Shown here piece by piece: positions 1-5,223 of a stretch of DNA of 5,223 nt. The notes beneath the pieces are model-generated. The model had not been told where the DNA came from. It saw nothing but the letters and a program-made list of their open reading frames with translations, and made no database searches. Positions within the stretch are counted from its first letter, which is position 1. Each line of letters starts with the position of its first letter. The stretch spans positions 1 to 5,223 of the forward strand of contig JAGHBQ010000066.1 of assembly GCA_021160945.1 (NCBI GenBank). Reading direction: 5' to 3'. The DNA comes from Thermoplasmata archaeon. GTDB taxonomy: Archaea; Thermoplasmatota; Thermoplasmata; Thermoplasmatales; Aciduliprofundaceae. A program made the translations under genes and the position numbers.

Positions 1-336
1 ATTTCTGTGCTTAAAGGATTTCAGCGTATGAGATACAGAACTGTGGGAAATAAAATTATATGTGCCACATTTGTTAGTGCAAATGAAAGTATATGTGCAA
101 CTACCCTTTTACAATTCTGCGATGTAGTATTTGTTGCTTCACAGAAGAATAATAGAGTGCGAATTTCGGGGAGAACTAGAGAGCTCAACCTTCTGGAGAT
201 ATACAGAGAACTTAAGGAAGATTTTCCCTGTAGTTACGGGGGACACAAAAAAGCTGCTGGTGTAAATTGCACAGGAGATAAAGAGGCCTTGGTGAACGCT
301 CTTCTTACCATTACCTCTCGCATACTTAGAGGTTAA
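1..336 (+). CDS. DHH-family phosphoesterase, C-terminal part (cut by window edge)
   Basis: The frame is open from the first base, so the gene begins upstream; the GTG at 7 is only an internal valine. About 111 residues are visible. Near the end is the glycine-rich signature YGGHKKAAG (bases 235-261), the hallmark of the DHHA1 substrate-binding domain found C-terminal to the catalytic DHH domain in RecJ, NrnA and related phosphoesterases. Before it, VRISGRT followed by a helical stretch matches the usual strand-and-helix lead-in to this motif. The catalytic DHH domain lies outside the window, so the substrate cannot be stated. Candidates are an NrnA-like nanoRNase/pAp phosphatase, a DHH protein with an N-terminal TrkA-like nucleotide-binding domain, or another RecJ-like exonuclease. 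It ends with TAA at 334-336, only 34 bp before pyrB, which has its own TATA box, so the two are probably not one transcription unit. The family call is firm; the exact function is open. Confidence 0.8.
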   Translation: MSVLKGFQRMRYRTVGNKIICATFVSANESICATTLLQFCDVVFVASQKNNRVRISGRTRELNLLEIYRELKEDFPCSYGGHKKAAGVNCTGDKEALVNALLTITSRILRG

Positions 337-341
337 GAAAA

Positions 342-1284
<943 letters not shown>

Positions 1285-1285
<1 letters not shown>

Positions 1286-1752
1286 TGGAGGAGGAAAAAA
1301 CTCTGAAAGTTCAGAAGATTAAAAATGGAATAGTCATAGATCACATCCCCTGCGGCAGAGCATTGAAGGTGCTGAAAATTCTGAATATTCAAGGAGATAT
1401 AGGGTCTTCGGTGAGTATAGCAATGCATGTTAGAAGTCGATATGGATGGAAAGATATAGTGAAGATCGAAGATAGATATCTTGAGGAGAGAGAACTTAAC
1501 AAAATTGCGTTGGTTGCACCTGCTGCTACGGTAAATATAATAAAGGATTACAAAGTTGTGAAGAAGCATCGAGTAGAGGTTCCAGAGAGAATAGTTGGGA
1601 TAGTAAGATGCACAAATCCAAGATGCATAACAAATCAAAATGAACCTTTAACTACCGAGTTCTATGTGATATCAAAAGATCCTCTTATCATAAAATGCAA
1701 ATACTGCGAGAGAGATATGGAACCTGAAGAGATCTTTGAAAATATAATTTAG
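1285..1752 (+). CDS. pyrI: Aspartate carbamoyltransferase regulatory chain (PyrI)
   Basis: Regulatory subunit that binds nucleotide effectors and links catalytic trimers into the ATCase holoenzyme. It has 155 residues (E. coli about 153). The N-terminal allosteric domain shows VIDHIPCGRALKVLKIL with D19, then KDIVKIE with K60, and a lysine pair near 93-94; these correspond to the D19, K60 and K94 nucleotide contacts known in E. coli. APAATVN precedes the switch to the zinc domain, where Cys109, Cys114, Cys138 and Cys141 form CX4C...CX2C at the same numbers as the E. coli zinc ligands. CTP inhibition, possibly with UTP, is expected from the family but is not proven by sequence. The start is fixed by the strong SD at 1273-1280 and the one-base overlap with pyrB. 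The stop overlaps the convergent riboflavin kinase stop by 4 bp. Confidence 0.97.
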
Positions 1753-2408
1753 AGAAAGACAACAACTTCAACAGGGGTTCCATCCTCAAGATTTAACTCC
1801 TCTCTTAAATTTTTTTCTGCGATGATTTCAATAATATCCGTATAATGTGTTCTTTCCGGAATTATAAGGGCTGCATCCTTTCCATTTATTGTGCAAAGAA
1901 AGGCCTTCACATTACCAAAAGTTCTTCCCTCGGATACAAAGCCCTTAATGCATATTCCAGGCAATGTTTTCAGAGTTTCAATCTTTTGCATATCTTTGGG
2001 ATAAACCCGAACATTCAAAGTTCCAGGATATGGTTCAAAAAATAGCTTCTCTTTTATCTGGCGATAATAACCTTCTTTCATTATGTAATACCTTCCCTCG
2101 CCGAGCCCACTTACGACTTCGCCAGTAATCTCGACATATTCGCTTAACTCGAAAATTCTCTGATAGTCTATGAATTCTTTCTTAAGTAAATCCACACCTC
2201 TTTTTGCTAGCTTAACCGCTATTCTCCTTCCATTTCTCCTAACTTCCACAAGCTTCAAATTCAGCAATCTTCTCAATCTTCGGGAGGCTGTTTGCTGACT
2301 TACCCCCATTTCCTTCCCTATTTGAGAGGTGGTAATTCCCACAAAATCTTTGTTTGCTCTGTGCAACGCAAGAAGCTTAAGAAGATGGATATCCTCAGGT
2401 GAGATCAT
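1749..2408 (-). CDS. ribK: CTP-dependent riboflavin kinase with N-terminal winged HTH (RbkR type)
   Basis: Archaeal riboflavin kinase: riboflavin + CTP to FMN + CDP, unrelated to the bacterial/eukaryotic ATP enzyme. It has 219 residues. Residues 1-80 are a winged helix-turn-helix (ITTSQIGKEMGVSQQTASRRL at 25-45, wing around 56-65). Residues 90-219 are the kinase barrel with GEVVSGLGEGRYYI (96-109), PYPGTLNV (126-133; T130 and N132 match the Mg ligands described in the MJ0056 structure), GF...GRTFG (156-165), IIPERTHY (182-189) and EIIAEKNLREELNL (194-207). MJ0056 lacks the DNA-binding part. HTH fusions like this are known as RbkR, which combine the kinase with repression or activation of riboflavin genes. 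The target operator cannot be read from this window. The gene is last in the aIF2-beta-PIN-ribK cluster and overlaps the PIN gene by 14 bp; a GGTGAT motif 5 nt upstream fixes the start. The enzyme call is very secure; the regulatory role is inferred from the fusion. Confidence 0.95.
   Translation of the reverse strand: MISPEDIHLLKLLALHRANKDFVGITTSQIGKEMGVSQQTASRRLRRLLNLKLVEVRRNGRRIAVKLAKRGVDLLKKEFIDYQRIFELSEYVEITGEVVSGLGEGRYYIMKEGYYRQIKEKLFFEPYPGTLNVRVYPKDMQKIETLKTLPGICIKGFVSEGRTFGNVKAFLCTINGKDAALIIPERTHYTDIIEIIAEKNLREELNLEDGTPVEVVVFL
1810..1816 (+). terminator. Possible T-tract terminator for pyrBI
   Basis: A run of seven T on the plus strand lies 58 bases after the pyrI stop, inside the 3' part of the convergent riboflavin kinase gene. 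Archaeal RNA polymerase stops at such U-tracts without needing a hairpin. No non-coding spacer exists between the two genes, so the pyrBI mRNA must end inside the opposing gene. The tract also encodes lysines (AAAAAA) on the other strand, so it may be coincidental. Confidence 0.35.
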
Positions 2409-2757
2409 CTATTATCACCAGATGATTCTGCTTCATAAATATTACCTTTATTTTCTCTCTTAAAAGCTTTATTCTCAGCGCTTTATCATTGGTAACTACC
2501 ACAGCTTTCAATTTTTTTGCTGCCTCTATTACACCTTTGTCTCCAAGATTTTTAACTTCCACTATGGTATATTTTTCAGCCAGCTGAAGGGCAGCTTTTG
2601 CTTCCCATCTTCTTTTTGAAAGTTTTCTCAATTCCCCCAAAACACAGGAGGGAACATATACCTCGTAATCTCCCAAAAGTCTTGTTAATTCACTATCAAG
2701 ATTTAGATTGTACTGAAATGGCATCAGAAGAGCATTGGAATCTAGTAGTACACGCAT
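2395..2757 (-). CDS. PIN-domain ribonuclease, FCF1/VapC9-like
   Basis: A 120-residue single-domain protein. It shows the PIN-fold acidic set: D6 in LLDSNAL, E42 in GELRKL, D73 in LGDKGVIEAA and D91 in VVTNDKAL, which together would hold Mg/Mn for RNA cleavage. The DSN start and the VVTND..L strand resemble the archaeal FCF1/Utp24-like (AF0591/VapC9) PIN group. No antitoxin gene is next to it: the partners are aIF2-beta, ending 1 base upstream (TAA-T-ATG), and riboflavin kinase, overlapping its end by 14 bp. A toxin role is therefore less likely than rRNA/tRNA processing or RNA quality control linked to translation. A weak GTGAG SD lies 5 nt before the ATG. Nuclease fold confidence is high; target RNA unknown. 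Confidence 0.88.
   Translation of the reverse strand: MRVLLDSNALLMPFQYNLNLDSELTRLLGDYEVYVPSCVLGELRKLSKRRWEAKAALQLAEKYTIVEVKNLGDKGVIEAAKKLKAVVVTNDKALRIKLLREKIKVIFMKQNHLVIIDDLT
2414..2419 (-). promoter_or_regulatory. Shine-Dalgarno site for ribK
   Basis: On the minus strand GGTGAT ends 5 bases before the ATG at 2408. It lies inside the last codons of the PIN-domain gene. It confirms a start that overlaps the upstream gene and implies translation within a polycistronic mRNA. Confidence 0.65.
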
Positions 2758-2758
2758 A

Positions 2759-3376
2759 TTAACTCACTACTCTACCAAACGCAACATTCTTTTTTATCCT
2801 TAGAATCTTAACCTTGACCTTGTCTCCCTTCTTGGTTCCCGGTACATAGATGGTATAGCTATCATACTTGGCAATTCCATCTCCATCTCTGCTCAAATCC
2901 GTGATTTCGAGCTCATATACCTTTCCTTCTTCCAGTACTGTACGTCCTATTCTCACATCAATTTTGGCATGCACAGGTCTTATTGCACCGCATGCCTTAC
3001 AAACAAGAATTTCAATACGTCCCTCTTTCCTTAGTTCTGTATCGGGAGAACCACACTCGTAGCAAATTACATATGTCCCGATGTAATTCTCCACCCTATT
3101 TTGAATAAGAGTGTGGGATATGCGACCCTTAAGAATTAATCTCTGGCCTTGAATATTACCGGCAGTACCCAGCTCCCTCATAAGATACTTGTAAACATGC
3201 ATAGGATCTCTATTTATTCTCTTCACGATATCTATAAAATTTCGGATGATGGTGTTCTTACCCTCATAAATAACATCTGCCTTAGGAATCTCAAATCTCT
3301 CCTTGGTGGTAATTTTTTCAGGTAAAGCATCACGAACTCTTTTGAGTAGCGATTCATAATCGTATAGATCAGTCAT
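2759..3376 (-). CDS. eif2b: Translation initiation factor aIF2 subunit beta with C-terminal TRAM domain
   Basis: Beta subunit of the archaeal aIF2 heterotrimer, which with the alpha and GTP-binding gamma subunits brings initiator Met-tRNA to the small ribosomal subunit. It has 205 residues from this start: an N-terminal gamma-binding helix (YDYESLLKRVRDALPE), the alpha/beta core (about 28-98, with IIRNFIDIVKRINRDP and KYLMRELG), a zinc ribbon with Cys105/Cys108 and Cys126/Cys129, then an RNA-binding TRAM domain (about 145-205; YELEITDLSRDGDGIAKYD, VPGTKKGDKVKVKI). Classical aIF2-beta ends near residue 140; the TRAM extension is known in several euryarchaeal lineages and is not a frameshift product. 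Two in-frame ATGs exist. The motif AAGGTGA touches the one at 3382 but is 6 nt from the one at 3376, so 3376 is preferred; 3382 would add Met-Lys. It is the first gene of the aIF2-beta-PIN-ribK cluster. Confidence 0.96.
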   Translation of the reverse strand: MTDLYDYESLLKRVRDALPEKITTKERFEIPKADVIYEGKNTIIRNFIDIVKRINRDPMHVYKYLMRELGTAGNIQGQRLILKGRISHTLIQNRVENYIGTYVICYECGSPDTELRKEGRIEILVCKACGAIRPVHAKIDVRIGRTVLEEGKVYELEITDLSRDGDGIAKYDSYTIYVPGTKKGDKVKVKILRIKKNVAFGRVVS

Positions 3377-3382
3377 CTTCAT

Positions 3383-3389
3383 TCACCTT
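3383..3389 (-). promoter_or_regulatory. Shine-Dalgarno site that decides the aIF2-beta start
   Basis: AAGGTGA on the minus strand directly abuts ATG 3382 (no spacer) and sits 6 nt from ATG 3376, the normal distance. The TATA box predicts a transcript start close to this motif, so the leader would be only about 10 nt. A near-leaderless start at 3382 therefore remains possible. Confidence 0.55.
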
Positions 3390-3407
3390 GAGGGCAAAAT
3401 GGGTGCA

Positions 3408-3415
3408 TATTTAAA
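3408..3415 (-). promoter_or_regulatory. TATA box for the aIF2-beta-PIN-ribK cluster
   Basis: TTTAAATA on the minus strand, identical to the pyrBI box. It lies in the 46-bp gap between the GAN stop and the aIF2-beta start and predicts transcription from about 3385-3388. No comparable box was seen at the tight junctions inside the cluster, which supports a single three-gene transcript. Confidence 0.6.
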
Positions 3416-3418
3416 AAA
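3413..3418 (-). terminator. T-tract just downstream of the GAN/RecJ-like gene
   Basis: On the minus strand, six T follow the stop codon of the GAN-like gene after only 4 bases. They could act as an archaeal U-tract terminator. The last three T are shared with the TATA box of the next gene, so terminator and promoter are merged. Confidence 0.35.
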
Positions 3419-3422
3419 CTTT

Positions 3423-4859
3423 TCATTTATCAAGCATCTCTTTTATCATCTTTTCCACAATTTCTATAAATTCATCCTCTTTTCCCCTCGGAATGGATGC
3501 ACCTGCGGCAATATTGTGGCCACCTCCATAGCCACCCACTTTCGCTGATGCCTCTTTCATAATCACTGAAAAATCAAGTCCACGAGTAACAAGAGAACGA
3601 GGTGAACGCACCGATACTTTGATATTCCCATCCTCACTGTTGGCGAAAGCTATTATAGGCAACTGCTCTTTTGCTTCTTTACTCAAAAGCATAGATGCTA
3701 CAATTCCCACAATATTCTCGTTGATTCTCTCACCAGCATGGAAGTACTGGAGATATTCCCTTTTAATTAGACCTATTTCCTTTACAAAATTTAAACCTTC
3801 AACGAGATTTCTGCGATGATGATTGAGCATCTTCAATGCTTCCTTGTAATTTCTATCACGATCTCCAAGGCAAACATTATAACCTATTATTGCTTTGTTA
3901 TACCTGCCGCATGCATTCAGCAGCGTGGCAAATTCCTTTGCATCTCTTAATGGTGTTCCACTCTTCTCCTTTAGCAGAATGTAGCTCTCACCAATCAACC
4001 TCTCTGCAAGTTCATACCCGTAACCCATACGGAGAATTAGTTTTACAAGCTCTGAGAGTATAAGTCTCTTTTCATCTATGGTGAGATCTATCCATCTTCT
4101 CCAATTCTCTCTTTTCAACGGTATTCCTATTTCACGAAGGAAATTTATACAGGCTTTCTCATCACCAGTTAAGGTTGGCAATATGGGATCCGTTGAGTAC
4201 TGAAGCATCTTATAAACAGGTCTTGTCTCCCTTCCGAAAAATCGTGCATCCAGAAAATAGTCAACAAGTTCATAATCCTTCGCTTCTTTAAGGATTACCC
4301 TGTTTGTACCTATGAGCTTGAGATACTCACTGTCCTGAAGGTCTCCTACCGCCCCCACTATTGCAAGGGCACTGAGATCTACATTTCTTCGATTGAGTTC
4401 TCTTGCAACAAGATATGTAGTGCCTGCACCGCTTATATCCACTGCACCATCCTTCCCAAAGAGGTGGGGATTGAGTTGCAGCACATCAGTTCTGCTAATC
4501 TCCTCAAAGAAAGTGGTCAGATTCTTTCTGGCATTCTTGGGAACCACAACATGGGTGCTACTCGGAACATGATGGTCTGTGATCACTGCATTAAGACCAT
4601 GCATCTCATGTACCATCCCGCTGCCAAGATCGGTGAACCAGATGAGCGGAGGATTCTCATCCTTCAGCTCCTCTATTTTCCTCGAATCAAGCTGCTTCAC
4701 AAACTCTATTCTAAAATCTTTTCCAAGGCGCTCTAATGCTCTCGAGGCTATGCTTCCCGCAGTTATGCCATCGGCATCTATATGCGTGACGATCACTATG
4801 CTCTCTGCATCCCTTATCTTCAGGGCAATCTCTTTTGCTCTTTTCAAAAATTCATCCAC
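3423..4859 (-). CDS. recJ: Archaeal RecJ-like single-strand DNA exonuclease (GAN type, DHH/DHHA1)
   Basis: A 478-residue DHH-superfamily protein, similar in length to Thermococcus GAN (GINS-associated nuclease, about 470). Visible motifs: I, VTHIDADG (24-31, D28 and D30); II, FTDLG (75-79, D77); III, TDHH (94-97); IV, GAVGDLQD (169-176, D173). Together these form the metal site of DHH nucleases. A C-terminal DHHA1 domain carries GGYGGGHNIAAG (442-453, H448), preceded by VSVRSPRS. All key residues are present, so the protein should be an active Mn/Mg-dependent single-strand exonuclease. In other archaea this family binds GINS and the CMG replicative helicase and may process Okazaki fragments or repair intermediates; that role is inferred here. 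The start is GTG at 4859, with no good SD, but a TATA-like box centred 26 bp upstream predicts a leaderless mRNA. The frame stays open further upstream without an ATG or protein-like sequence. It stands apart from the aIF2-beta cluster, which has its own promoter. Confidence 0.93.
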   Translation of the reverse strand: MDEFLKRAKEIALKIRDAESIVIVTHIDADGITAGSIASRALERLGKDFRIEFVKQLDSRKIEELKDENPPLIWFTDLGSGMVHEMHGLNAVITDHHVPSSTHVVVPKNARKNLTTFFEEISRTDVLQLNPHLFGKDGAVDISGAGTTYLVARELNRRNVDLSALAIVGAVGDLQDSEYLKLIGTNRVILKEAKDYELVDYFLDARFFGRETRPVYKMLQYSTDPILPTLTGDEKACINFLREIGIPLKRENWRRWIDLTIDEKRLILSELVKLILRMGYGYELAERLIGESYILLKEKSGTPLRDAKEFATLLNACGRYNKAIIGYNVCLGDRDRNYKEALKMLNHHRRNLVEGLNFVKEIGLIKREYLQYFHAGERINENIVGIVASMLLSKEAKEQLPIIAFANSEDGNIKVSVRSPRSLVTRGLDFSVIMKEASAKVGGYGGGHNIAAGASIPRGKEDEFIEIVEKMIKEMLDK

Positions 4860-4881
4860 GAGAAGTCCTATGGAGTTCTGG

Positions 4882-4889
4882 ATAAAAAA
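4882..4889 (-). promoter_or_regulatory. TATA-like box of the GAN/RecJ-like gene
   Basis: TTTTTTAT on the minus strand, preceded by GCCAAAAA as a possible BRE. Its centre is 26 bp from the GTG at 4859, the spacing expected for a leaderless transcript. This agrees with the absence of a Shine-Dalgarno motif. Confidence 0.5.
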
Positions 4890-4991
4890 ATTTTTGGCGA
4901 AGTTACTTGAGTGTAGAGTACGGAAATTATTTCGTCGAAGATTATATGGAGTAGAAAAACAGAATCATGGGTGCTGGGGTCTATTACTGCA

Positions 4992-5054
4992 ATGGGAAAA
5001 CGATTAGGTAAAACACTGTCCAACAGGATGCACTGGTATCGCAGAAAAAAGTGA
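4992..5054 (+). CDS. Doubtful 20-residue basic micro-ORF
   Basis: ATG 4992 to TGA 5052-5054 encodes a very basic 20-residue peptide (starts MGKRLGKTL, ends YRRKK). Basic micro-proteins of this size do occur in archaeal ribosomes (for example eL41), but I cannot match this one to any. In its favour: a TTATATGG box at 4942-4949 predicts a transcript start near 4972, and a GGGG run (4976-4979) could be a distant ribosome site. Against: the length is easily reached by chance, the possible SD is 12 bases away, and it lies alone on the plus strand between minus-strand genes. It is probably not real unless conserved. Confidence 0.15.
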   Translation: MGKRLGKTLSNRMHWYRRKK

Positions 5055-5065
5055 AAGAGAAAGAG
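5043..5065 (-). terminator. Pyrimidine-rich tract, possible terminator of the right-edge gene
   Basis: Read on the minus strand this is a nearly unbroken C/T run ending in six T (5050-5045), about 40-60 bases after the stop at 5106. Archaeal transcripts often end in such U-rich stretches. No stem-loop is needed or evident. Confidence 0.4.
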
Positions 5066-5105
5066 CAAGATAAATTGGATAATGAAAGTTTTTAAAGATG
5101 CCTGC

Positions 5106-5223
5106 TCACTTCTGTGAGGAATCACATCCCAGATGATGTTTCAGGTCATGAATCATATATATGCTATAAGGTTCATCGATAATCTGAATGGTGTGCCTCT
5201 TCTTGTCGTATATCTTTTCTATA
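5106..5223 (-). CDS. Unrecognised protein, C-terminal end (cut by window edge)
   Basis: A minus-strand frame is open from the right window edge for 38 codons to TGA at 5108-5106. The visible residues are charged and well mixed, with runs such as YDKKRHTIQIIDEPYSIYM and a tail HDLKHHLGCDSSQK. This composition is far more protein-like than any other frame over the same bases, and codons such as AAG, GAC, TAC, CAC and ATC look like those of the neighbours. I do not recognise the family. The histidines and the single cysteine do not form a complete metal-binding pattern. It is followed by a pyrimidine-rich stretch fitting a transcript end. It shares the strand of the GAN-like gene, but 246 bases and a separate promoter suggest it is not in an operon with it. 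Confidence 0.5.
   Translation of the reverse strand, partial: IEKIYDKKRHTIQIIDEPYSIYMIHDLKHHLGCDSSQK

Larger units (their letters stand above)
4860..5105. other. Intergenic stretch without a convincing gene
   Basis: This 246-base stretch separates the GAN-like gene from the partial gene at the right edge. It holds the GAN promoter at its left end and a purine-rich (plus strand) tract near 5043-5065. In the middle (about 4965-5040) is a moderately GC-richer part with no tRNA, rRNA or clear box C/D pattern. The longer minus-strand reading frame here (5125-4868) is Phe/Ile/Ser-rich and does not look like a protein. Confidence 0.6.

Noticed and set aside
2395..2757. VapC toxin of a toxin-antitoxin pair.
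   Set aside because: No small antitoxin gene lies next to it; both neighbours are housekeeping genes in a tight cluster.
4579..5007. 142-codon plus-strand frame opposite the start of the GAN-like gene.
   Set aside because: Most of it is the complement of the clearly coding DHH motif region, and its residues show no domain pattern.
4860..5105. tRNA or other stable RNA gene in the gap.
   Set aside because: No T-loop/anticodon-arm pattern or long stem was found by eye; only short chance inverted repeats such as CTGT-CCA-ACAG near 5016-5026.
4868..5125. 85-codon minus-strand reading frame.
   Set aside because: It is rich in Phe, Ile, Leu and Ser with no recognisable motif, and it runs through the pyrimidine-rich tract and the GAN promoter; it is most likely spurious.
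5123..5195. Box C/D sRNA-like arrangement on the plus strand: ATGATGT (5133-5139), CTGA (5184-5187), flanked by CACATC/GGTGTG that could pair.
   Set aside because: The C box deviates at its last base, no credible D'/C' pair lies between, the 44-base spacing is long, and the opposite strand looks coding.
5133..5223. Plus-strand frame from tandem ATGs, open to the window edge.
   Set aside because: It has no good ribosome site, its composition is hydrophobic and repetitive, and it mirrors the more protein-like minus-strand frame.

Overview
The window reads as a piece of an AT-rich archaeal chromosome. It carries archaeal aIF2-beta, a GAN/RecJ-type DHH nuclease, a CTP-dependent riboflavin kinase and a two-subunit aspartate transcarbamoylase. 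TATA boxes sit about 25 bp from start codons, Shine-Dalgarno motifs are of the GGTGA type, and arginine is mostly AGA/AGG. The riboflavin kinase fused to a DNA-binding domain and the aIF2-beta fused to a TRAM domain point to Euryarchaeota, probably the Thermoplasmata/Aciduliprofundum side. That placement is inference from gene architecture, not from a search.

Layout, left to right. Bases 1-336 are the 3' end of a plus-strand DHH-family phosphoesterase. A 34-bp gap with a TATA box leads into pyrB (371-1285) and pyrI (1285-1752), which share one base and encode the catalytic and regulatory chains of aspartate transcarbamoylase. The remaining well-supported genes are on the minus strand. The riboflavin kinase/regulator gene (1749-2408) converges on pyrI, and the two stop codons overlap. 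Reading in the minus direction, an aIF2-beta-TRAM gene (3376-2759), a PIN-domain nuclease gene (2757-2395) and the riboflavin kinase gene form a tight cluster behind one promoter at 3408-3415. Upstream of that is a full-length GAN/RecJ-like single-strand nuclease (4859-3423, GTG start) with its own promoter, whose spacing predicts a leaderless mRNA.

The right edge holds 246 bases without a convincing gene (4860-5105), with one doubtful 20-residue basic reading frame. The last 118 bases look like the C-terminal end of an unrecognised minus-strand protein, followed by a pyrimidine-rich stretch that could end its transcript.

Functionally this is mostly housekeeping: pyrimidine synthesis, flavin cofactor synthesis and its regulation, translation initiation, a PIN-type RNase, and replication or repair. 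Two links stand out. CTP is the allosteric effector of the pyrI-type subunit and also the phosphate donor of the neighbouring riboflavin kinase. A PIN nuclease sits between an initiation factor and a metabolic regulator. I see no CRISPR array, mobile element, tRNA, rRNA or clearly novel system.
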